Of a stretch of DNA of 20,845 nucleotides, positions 15,480 through 20,845 are shown one piece after another; position 1 is the stretch's first letter; each line of letters opens with the position of its first letter. The translations under genes were made by a program, and so were the position numbers. The stretch is from JAGPKI01 sp052034135 (GTDB lineage: Bacteria; Caldisericota; Caldisericia; UBA6126; JAGPKI01). The notes under the pieces were generated by a model. The model made no database searches. It was not told the origin of the DNA and saw only the letters and a list, made by a program, of their open reading frames with translations. The stretch covers positions 1-20,845 of the forward strand of contig JBPOJC010000003.1 of the NCBI GenBank assembly GCA_052034135.1, written 5' to 3'.

Positions 15480-15528
15480 GAGGAGATCCTTCGGTCGTTG
15501 AGAGGACACTCCCTCAGGATGACGTGGG
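15480..15528 (+). repeat. 'gagatccttcgg...ccctcaggatg' repeat, copy 2
   Basis: Close relative of 15111-15160, sharing 'gagaggacactccctcagga'. Confidence 0.75.
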
Positions 15529-15574
15529 GGGGGTTAGATTCCTTGTCGCATGGAAGAGTGCTCCCTTTACTTTT

Positions 15575-15608
15575 CCGTCATTCTGAGCGAAGCGAAGAAT
15601 CTCCTCAT
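15575..15608 (+). repeat. 'attctgagcgaagcgaagaat' family repeat
   Basis: The plus-strand counterpart of 505-539, with a gagcgaagcga core. The two copies differ by a single inserted base. Confidence 0.75.
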
Positions 15609-15625
15609 CTTTCTTTTCGGTGTAG

Positions 15626-15645
15626 AACAGACATTCCTGTCTGTT
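15626..15645. repeat. Small palindrome aacagac / gtctgtt
   Basis: A perfect 7-bp stem with a 6-base loop (attcct), followed by 'actttttatt'. It could act as a weak terminator. More likely it is another dispersed palindrome, since nothing is transcribed into it that needs ending. Confidence 0.55.
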
Positions 15646-15687
15646 ACTTTTTATTAATGTTTGGGTTTATTTAAAATGAGGGTAAAA

Positions 15688-15736
15688 GAAGGAGACCCTT
15701 CGTCGCTGGGAAGATGCTCCTCAGGGTGACGGTGGG
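15688..15736 (+). repeat. 41-bp 'gagacccttcg...cctcagggtga' repeat
   Basis: The core 15692-15732 is the reverse complement of 601-641 with one mismatch. It is preceded by the 27-bp block 15676-15702, identical to 15099-15125. Confidence 0.8.
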
Positions 15737-15836
15737 TGGTATCATTCCTCGCTCTTGTTGAATCATGAAGTTTATTCAACATTCTTAAAGTACAGCATCG
15801 TTGTACCCGTCACAAAGGAATCTCCACCCTCCCGTC

Positions 15837-15874
15837 ATTCCGAAGTGCGTCTTTTCGCACGTGTCCTGAGGAAT
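15837..15874. repeat. Nested palindrome attcc / gtgcg-tctttt-cgcac / ggaat
   Basis: The inner stem gtgcg/cgcac (15845-15849 with 15856-15860) encloses six bases. The outer arms attcc (15837-15841) and ggaat (15870-15874) can also pair. It is flanked by 'gtc' and 'ct' like the other modules, so it is probably another member of the same repeat style. Confidence 0.6.
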
Positions 15875-15884
15875 CTTCGTATCT

Positions 15885-16005
15885 GTCATCCCCGAAATCT
15901 TTTATCGGGGATCCAGATCAATTGTATTTTTTTGTATTTTAGAGTGACAGAATTGTCTTTTTTACCCCTCTTACATATATGGAGAGTTTGTTTCACATAT
16001 TTTGC
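15885..16005 (+). repeat. Composite element, partial third copy
   Basis: An intact hairpin at 15888-15912 (atccccga / tcggggat, loop aatctttta) is followed by 'ccagat' and a diverged spacer ('gagtgacaga', 'cttttttacccc', 'ggagagtttg'). The right-hand hairpin seen in the other copies is absent. An inverted attcccgc hairpin appears at 16043 instead. Confidence 0.7.
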
Positions 16006-16042
16006 ATGAGGTAGAAATATGGCTCTATTCTTAGTATTCTGG

Positions 16043-16062
16043 ATTCCCGCTTCCGCGGGAAT
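16043..16062 (-). repeat. dRS3-like 20-bp hairpin repeat, inverted
   Basis: attcccgc / gcgggaat around TTCC. The flanks (ctgg before, gac after) show that it lies on the minus strand relative to 571-590 and 14964-14983. Confidence 0.8.
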
Positions 16063-16092
16063 GACCAAGAAATTCATGGAATGACGAGGAGA

Positions 16093-16140
16093 GAAGGAGA
16101 CCCTTCGTCGCTAAAATGAGCGCTCCTCAGGGTGACGGGG
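16093..16140 (+). repeat. 'gagacccttcg...cctcagggtga' repeat
   Basis: Same ends as 15688-15736 with a different centre (ctaaaatgagcg). Confidence 0.75.
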
Positions 16141-16185
16141 GTGGTTGGATTACCGCAATCGCTCTGAATGACACATAAAAACACA

Positions 16186-16242
16186 GGAATGACACGCAAG
16201 GAGTTCCTTCGGTCGTTAAGGAGACACTCCCTCGGCATGACA
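16186..16242 (+). repeat. 30-bp inverted copy plus 'actccctcgg' module
   Basis: 16186-16215 is the exact reverse complement of 546-575. It continues into 'gagacactccctcggcatga', a relative of the 15111 family. It is the last repeat before the promoter at 16252. Confidence 0.8.
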
Positions 16243-16251
16243 AGTCATTAC

Positions 16252-16280
16252 TTGCAGAAATGATATTTTTATCCTAAAAT
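16252..16280 (+). promoter_or_regulatory. Putative promoter of the AI-2E transporter gene
   Basis: TTGCAG (16252-16257), a 17-bp spacer and TAAAAT (16275-16280) lie directly after the repeat cluster and 49 bp before the start codon. Confidence 0.5.
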
Positions 16281-16328
16281 ATTTTTGCGATTAAAGCTAC
16301 CAAATTTTTATTAATGGAGGGGTAATAT

Positions 16329-17387
16329 TTGAATGATTTAAAGGATTATTCATTAAAAGTACTAGTAACAATACTTATAATAGGTGCAATAGCATTAATT
16401 GCTTATATATTTGTATATATAAAAGATATACTTTTGATTACTTTTCTCTCTATAATTATTTCGCTTTTCATAAGAAATATAGCTCAAATTATTGGAACAA
16501 AATTAAAACTTGGTAGATGGCTATCTTTTACTATTGCAATTATAGTTATCATTCTTATATTAATTTTACCATTTGTTTCAATATCTGTACCGTTTGCATC
16601 TCAGGCGCAAAATCTTATTAAAAATCTTCCTAACATAGTTAGCAGTTTTGAGGCTTCTCTTAAAAGACTCTCATCTTTATTCCCTGCGTTAACAAAAGTT
16701 ATAAAGATAGAAGACATTACTCAAACTGCCATGAAAAGCATTCAAAATTTACTTGGAAGCTCCCTAAGTTATATAACGACAGCTTCTGGTTGGATTGTTA
16801 ACTTCTTTATAATGATTATTCTTGCTATATTTTTTGCTTTAAGTCCAACAGAATATAGAGATATGTTTTTAAGTTTATTTCCCGTAAAAAATAGAAATAC
16901 TATTACCTCTACGATAAGAGAAATTGAGGAAGTTCTTAAAAATTGGATAAATGGTATACTCCTTGCAATTTTCTTTGTTGGTGCCGTAACAACTTTAGGT
17001 TTCTGGATAATAAGGCTCGATTATTTCCTTGTTTTTGGAATAGCTGCAGGATTTTTAGAGATTATTCCTTACTTTGGTCCATTTCTTGGATGCTTTGCTC
17101 CTGCAGCTTATGTTCTTATTCAATCACCATCAAAAATTATACCAATAATAATAATTTATCTAATTATCCAATTTCTTGAAAATAATTTTTTCCTTCCTTT
17201 TATTATGAGAAAACAGGTAAAACTACCACCAGCAGTAACAATTATTGTAATTCTTGCTATGGGAAAACTTCTTGGTTTTCTTGGAATCATCGTTGCAGTT
17301 CCACTTTTTGCAATAATTCTTTTACTTTTTAACAAATTTACTTCAGGCAGAGAAATATATTTATCTAATTCAAATAATATTAAGTGA
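16329..17387 (+). CDS. AI-2E family transporter (UPF0118/PerM-like)
   Basis: A 352-residue polytopic membrane protein of the AI-2E/PerM family, normal length. Hydrophobic segments lie at about 11-31, 33-50, 65-90, 153-171, 207-229, 232-262, 268-285 and 302-335, with a soluble stretch at about 91-150. The family signature FLEIIPYFGPFLG (242-254) and the later 'ENNFFLPFIMRKQVKLPP' are present. Members are linked to autoinducer-2 export, sodium/proton antiport or unknown transport, so the substrate cannot be named. The start is TTG 16329, supported by GGAGGGG (16316-16322). An out-of-frame ATG lies at 16333. The glycosyltransferase gene begins 7 nt after the stop, so the two are probably co-transcribed. 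Confidence 0.9.
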   Translation: MNDLKDYSLKVLVTILIIGAIALIAYIFVYIKDILLITFLSIIISLFIRNIAQIIGTKLKLGRWLSFTIAIIVIILILILPFVSISVPFASQAQNLIKNLPNIVSSFEASLKRLSSLFPALTKVIKIEDITQTAMKSIQNLLGSSLSYITTASGWIVNFFIMIILAIFFALSPTEYRDMFLSLFPVKNRNTITSTIREIEEVLKNWINGILLAIFFVGAVTTLGFWIIRLDYFLVFGIAAGFLEIIPYFGPFLGCFAPAAYVLIQSPSKIIPIIIIYLIIQFLENNFFLPFIMRKQVKLPPAVTIIVILAMGKLLGFLGIIVAVPLFAIILLLFNKFTSGREIYLSNSNNIK

Positions 17388-17394
17388 CATATAA

Positions 17395-18534
17395 ATGGTA
17401 GATGTATCAATTATTACTGAAGGAATATCAAATCTTTTTAAAATCGGTGGAGTCTCTACATGGATTAGAGATTTAATAGAAGGTATTCCAGGCATAAATT
17501 TTTCTATTATAAATTTTTCATTTGTCAATGATGTCTCTTCTGTGAAAATACAGCAAGACCAGCATAATCTAAAATCATTTAAAAATATACTCCTTAAAGA
17601 CTATCCCTTAAGTTTTAGCCAAATTGAGCAAACACTTAAAGGCTATGAAATTGAAGAGACAAAAATTTATCATGCTACTTCTACCGGTTGTGCAAGTTTA
17701 TTTGCAATGCAACTATCAAAACTTAAAGGAAAACCATTCATTTTAACAGAACATGCAATTTACTGGAAAGAATCACAAGAAACAAACGAACTTGAAAGTG
17801 GTGTAGAAGCAGGTAAGAATATCACTCGTAAGTTAAGGTCTATTGCTAAAAAGGCATATAAAGAAGCTGAAATAGTAATTTCACCAACAGAGTATACGAG
17901 AGATATACAGATCAATGAAGGGGCAAACTCCAATAAATGTAAGGTTATTAAAAATGGTATAAATACAGAAAGGTTCAAATTTAATTACAGATTCCCCATT
18001 CAAAGAATAGGATTTGTGGGGAGAATCACAAGGATAAAAAATATAGAAAGAATTATAAATATATGGAAAGTAATTAGTAACAAAAATCCACAATTAAAGT
18101 TTTTTATAATTGGACCAATAGATGACCCAGATTATTACAATCATTTACATGATTTGATAAATTCACTAAATTTTGTTTCGAAGGTTGAATTTATTAATAC
18201 TCTTGATAGAGAAAATTGGGTTAATAAAATAGACCTTCTCTTCTTAGCAAGCAAGATGGAAACTCAGCCTTATGTTATTCTCGAGTCTTTTGCATCAGGT
18301 ATTTTAACTGTTGTGCCAAATATTGGAGGCTTACCTGAGACAGTCAAAGATGCTGGTTTAATTTATGATTATCAAATAAGAGATGAAGAAATCGCAGATC
18401 AGCTATTAAACTTAATATCTAAAGAAGATTTGTATAAAGGAAAGGTCTTTAAAGGTAGAGAGTTGGCTGAAGAAACTTACAACATAAAAAGAATGTTGAA
18501 TGAGTACGAAAATATTTATAATAATTTTCTCTAA
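17395..18534 (+). CDS. GT4-family glycosyltransferase, PelF-like
   Basis: A 379-residue GT-B fold glycosyltransferase, probably cytoplasmic, using a nucleotide sugar. The N-terminal domain has the acceptor-side loop KIGGVSTWIRDLIEGIP (about 16-32) and then YHATSTG...PFILTEHAIYWKE (about 92-126). Both closely resemble the PelF/DUF3492 type. The C-terminal donor domain begins about residue 204 (RIGFVGRITRIKNIERII). It has the E-x7-E motif at E289 and E297 (METQPYVILESFASG) and GGLPETV (311-317). It is shorter than Pseudomonas PelF (about 500 residues), and no other pel genes are nearby, so a Pel polysaccharide role should not be assumed. It lies 7 nt after the AI-2E gene with no clear Shine-Dalgarno, suggesting translational coupling. 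It converges with the ABC genes 42 bp downstream. Confidence 0.88.
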   Translation: MVDVSIITEGISNLFKIGGVSTWIRDLIEGIPGINFSIINFSFVNDVSSVKIQQDQHNLKSFKNILLKDYPLSFSQIEQTLKGYEIEETKIYHATSTGCASLFAMQLSKLKGKPFILTEHAIYWKESQETNELESGVEAGKNITRKLRSIAKKAYKEAEIVISPTEYTRDIQINEGANSNKCKVIKNGINTERFKFNYRFPIQRIGFVGRITRIKNIERIINIWKVISNKNPQLKFFIIGPIDDPDYYNHLHDLINSLNFVSKVEFINTLDRENWVNKIDLLFLASKMETQPYVILESFASGILTVVPNIGGLPETVKDAGLIYDYQIRDEEIADQLLNLISKEDLYKGKVFKGRELAEETYNIKRMLNEYENIYNNFL

Positions 18535-18576
18535 ATTTCTCCATAAATCATCTAAATAAAAGAAATATTATAATAC

Positions 18577-20553
18577 CTAATCTACATCAGCACTAACTGG
18601 TGAAAGGAATTGGCTCATATAGAGGTCATAATAAAAACTATGTGCCTCCATAAGTTCCTCATGATTACCCTGTTCCACGATTTTTCCATTATTCATTACT
18701 AATATTGTGCTTGCATCACGTATGGTAGATAGTCTGTGAGCTATAATAAAACTTGTGCGGCCCTTTCTAAGTTTAGCCATTGCTTTCTGTATAAGCATTT
18801 CAGTACGAGTATCTACTGAACTTGTAGCTTCATCAAGAATCAGTATTTTAGGGTTAATTAAGAAAGCTCGTGCTATTGTTAATAGCTGTTTTTGTCCCTG
18901 AGATATATTTGAAGCATCACCCGTAAGCACAGTATCATAACCTTCTGGAAGAGTCCTAATAAAATGGTCAATATATGCTTCCTGAGCAGCTGCTCTTATT
19001 TCTTCAAAAGTTGCATCCTCTTTGCCATAAGCGATATTATCTTTAATAGTTCCGTTAAATAACCATGTATCCTGTAATACCATACCAAATATTTTCCGTA
19101 GATCATCCCTTCTCATATCTCTTATATCTATGCCATCTATAGTAATGCAACCACTGTTTATCTCGTAAAAACGCATAAGCAGATTAACTAAAGTTGTTTT
19201 TCCTGCTCCAGTTGGACCTACTATAGCTACAGAATCTCCTGGTAGAGCCTCTAAGTTCATGTCTTCAATTAATGGAGTATCTGGATTATAGCTAAAGTAA
19301 ACGTGTTCAAATCTCACATGACCTTTCACATCCTCAAGCACTACTGGATTTTCAGTATCGGGTATTTCTTCTTTCTCATCTAATAATTCAAATACTCTCT
19401 CAGCAGATGCTACTGTGGATTGTAAAACGTTTACTATGCTTGCAACCTGGATTACAGGTTGTGTAAATTGCCTTGAATACTGAATAAATGCCTGTACGCC
19501 CCCAAGGGTAATTTGCCCTGAAGTTACACGTATTCCTCCAATAATACATATAATAACATAGTTTAAATTGTTTAGTAAGTTTACGGATGGCCTTAATATG
19601 CTTGAAATGAATTGAGCCTTGAAACTTGATTCGTAAACTTTCTTATTTTCTTCATTAAAACGTTTAATTGCCTTATCCTGCTGATTATATGCTTCTATAA
19701 TAGTGTGACCAGTAAATGTTTCTTCTATGTGACCATTTAGAGATCCTGTACTATCCCATTGAGCTATAAAATATTTTTGAGACCTTCTGATAATAAACAT
19801 AGTTATCAAAAGCGATAAAGGTATTATAGCAAGAGTAATCCATGATAGAAGTGGATTAATAGAAAACATCATAATAATTACTCCCACTAAAACTGCCAAG
19901 GCATGAACAAGCTGAGTAATGCTCATCTGAAGAGTATGTGCTATATTATCTACATCGTTTGTCACCCGACTCAATATGTCTCCATGAGAATGGTTGTCAT
20001 AATATTTTAAAGGTAGTTTAGCAAGTTTGCTATCAACATCTTTTCTTAGTTTATATACAGTTCTCTGAGCTACACCTGCCATAGTATACTGCTGTAACCA
20101 CTGGAAAAACGCAGCCAAAAGATAAATACCTAAAAGTGTAATTAATATATTCTGCAAAGCATTAAAGTCTATCCCTTTGCCAGGCGTTACATCCATTGCA
20201 GATACCATTTCCGCGAATTGATCCTGTCCTTTAGCTTTTAAATCAGCTATTATCTGGTCTTTTGTCATATTAGATGATAATTGCTTACTTACTACTCCTT
20301 CAAATAGCACATTTGTAGCCCCGCCTATTATTTTTGGCGCTGATACCGTAAATATAACACTAAGAATAGTAAAAATTATAACAAATATTATCGGTAAAGT
20401 TTGAGGTTTGAGATAAGCCACGAGACGCCTGAGTGTTCCTCCAAAATCTTTTGCTCTTTCAACCGATACTGCTCCAGCACGACCGCCACCAAATCCCCCA
20501 TGATGCCTTCCTGGAGCAACTTTTACATTCTTATCGTTTTGATTATTACTCAT
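18577..20553 (-). CDS. Heterodimeric ABC exporter subunit with consensus ATPase motifs
   Basis: A 658-residue half-transporter with a transmembrane domain fused to an ATPase, as in multidrug or lipid exporters. A Gly/His-rich N-terminus (HHGGFGGGRAG, about 17-27) precedes TM1 (about 53-75). An insert at about 82-133 separates TM1 from TM2, and further helices run to about 390. The ATPase has Walker A GPTGAGKT (446-453), Q494, signature NISQGQ (549-554), Walker B ILILDE (570-575) with catalytic Glu575, and His606. All catalytic residues are present. The ISQGQ signature differs from LSGGQ, a variation common in this subfamily. ATG 20551-20553 overlaps the TGA of the upstream partner by 4 nt, the usual arrangement for pairs such as TM287/288. 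The substrate cannot be inferred. No terminator was seen at the 3' end. Confidence 0.92.
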   Translation of the reverse strand: MSNNQNDKNVKVAPGRHHGGFGGGRAGAVSVERAKDFGGTLRRLVAYLKPQTLPIIFVIIFTILSVIFTVSAPKIIGGATNVLFEGVVSKQLSSNMTKDQIIADLKAKGQDQFAEMVSAMDVTPGKGIDFNALQNILITLLGIYLLAAFFQWLQQYTMAGVAQRTVYKLRKDVDSKLAKLPLKYYDNHSHGDILSRVTNDVDNIAHTLQMSITQLVHALAVLVGVIIMMFSINPLLSWITLAIIPLSLLITMFIIRRSQKYFIAQWDSTGSLNGHIEETFTGHTIIEAYNQQDKAIKRFNEENKKVYESSFKAQFISSILRPSVNLLNNLNYVIICIIGGIRVTSGQITLGGVQAFIQYSRQFTQPVIQVASIVNVLQSTVASAERVFELLDEKEEIPDTENPVVLEDVKGHVRFEHVYFSYNPDTPLIEDMNLEALPGDSVAIVGPTGAGKTTLVNLLMRFYEINSGCITIDGIDIRDMRRDDLRKIFGMVLQDTWLFNGTIKDNIAYGKEDATFEEIRAAAQEAYIDHFIRTLPEGYDTVLTGDASNISQGQKQLLTIARAFLINPKILILDEATSSVDTRTEMLIQKAMAKLRKGRTSFIIAHRLSTIRDASTILVMNNGKIVEQGNHEELMEAHSFYYDLYMSQFLSPVSADVD

Positions 20554-20845
20554 ATTGCTGTTTCCTTTTCTGAGAGTTGCGAATAAACTATATCGCGGTA
20601 TACAGTACAGGTCTTCATGAGATCTGAGTGGGTTCCTATTCCAGCTATTGTACCGTCATCACTTAAAGTAATTATTAGATTTGCATCCAGAATAGTGCTC
20701 ACTCGCTGAGCAACGATTATAACTGTTGAGTTAGCTGTTTCACTTTTAAGCGCTTTACGTAGCTTAGCATCAGTTTTTAAGTCAAGAGCTGAAAAACTGT
20801 CATCAAATAAATATATTTCTGGTTTTTTAACCAATGCTCTTGCAA
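20550..20845 (-). CDS. ABC exporter partner subunit, C-terminal fragment (cut by window)
   Basis: Only the last 97 or so residues lie in the window; the gene continues past 20845, and the frame is open to the edge (ARALVKKPEIYLFDDSFSALD). Visible parts are Walker B IYLFDDSFSALD, the D-loop SALD, and a switch region VAQRVSTI where the usual His is Gln (AHR to AQR). The residue after the Walker B Asp is Asp, not Glu. These two changes mark the degenerate nucleotide site of a heterodimeric exporter and explain the pairing with the catalytically complete downstream subunit. The stop overlaps the start of the next gene (ATGA). The upstream TTG at 20832-20834 is internal, not a true start. Confidence 0.9.
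   Translation of the reverse strand, partial: ARALVKKPEIYLFDDSFSALDLKTDAKLRKALKSETANSTVIIVAQRVSTILDANLIITLSDDGTIAGIGTHSDLMKTCTVYRDIVYSQLSEKETAI

Larger units (their letters stand above)
14960..16245. repeat. Right dispersed-repeat cluster, no gene
   Basis: About 1.3 kb without a credible gene, apart from the terminator near its left end. It contains multiple copies of the repeat families seen at 470-866. Short frames on both strands here consist of repeat-derived sequence, have no ribosome-binding sites and no recognisable protein family. Family members are listed separately where boundaries could be set. Confidence 0.85.

Noticed and set aside
14962..16077. Several short frames on both strands in the right cluster
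   Set aside because: They overlap each other, follow repeat modules, and encode repeat-derived peptides without recognisable domains.
14960..16245. CRISPR array
   Set aside because: The repeats are of several families with irregular spacing and both orientations, with no regular spacers and no cas genes.
18535..18576. Bidirectional terminator between the converging genes
   Set aside because: The 42-bp gap is AT-rich and no stable stem could be found.

Overview
The window is AT-rich bacterial DNA with compact, mostly same-strand genes. Two clusters of short palindromic dispersed repeats flank its central gene block. The gene set is a bacterial IF3/L35/L20 operon, a PHP-domain DnaE, and a very large exported protein ending in Cu-amine-oxidase-N-like (PF07833-type) repeats. 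This mix and the repeat style recall deep-branching, often thermophilic, low-GC lineages such as Caldisericota or some Firmicutes-like candidate groups. That assignment is an inference from style, not from a marker search.

Layout. (1) 1-950: a frameshifted transposase remnant, then dispersed repeats. (2) 955-10011: a probable operon, starting at a good sigma70-type promoter, with infC, rpmI, rplT, glmM, dnaE, a membrane histidine kinase and an NtrC-like response regulator. Gaps are 3-28 nt and the last three genes overlap. infC has no ATG/GTG/TTG/CTG at its conserved N-terminus and must start at AUA or AUU. rpmI is split by a -1 frameshift lying exactly on an A_AAA_AAA slippery heptamer. (3) 10042-15095: a probably separate transcription unit with its own promoter, a strong ribosome-binding site, one 1595-residue secreted multidomain protein and a strong intrinsic terminator. 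(4) 14960-16245: a second repeat cluster with no credible gene; several of its modules are inverted counterparts of those at 470-866. (5) 16252-18534: promoter, an AI-2E-family membrane protein and a PelF-like GT4 glycosyltransferase. (6) 18577-20845, minus strand: the two halves of a heterodimeric ABC exporter, the upstream one cut by the window edge.

How the parts may work together. The main operon couples translation factors, the first committed step toward UDP-GlcNAc for peptidoglycan (GlmM), the replicative polymerase and a two-component system. The response regulator keeps its receiver and DNA-binding parts, but its AAA+ domain has lost GAFTGA, Walker B acidic residues, arginine fingers and sensor residues. 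It therefore probably does not act as a sigma54 activator. The giant exported protein directly downstream carries about six divergent repeats, several with EF-hand/dockerin-like Asp loops, then Ig-like domains and the C-terminal PF07833-like pair. It looks like a cell-surface or extracellular-matrix protein, and the kinase/regulator pair is a natural but unproven candidate for its control.

No tRNA, rRNA, CRISPR array or intact mobile element was seen. The most interesting signals are the rpmI recoding site, the atypical infC start, the degenerate NtrC-like regulator, the Ca-loop repeat array, and the paired inverted repeat clusters around the central 14-15 kb.
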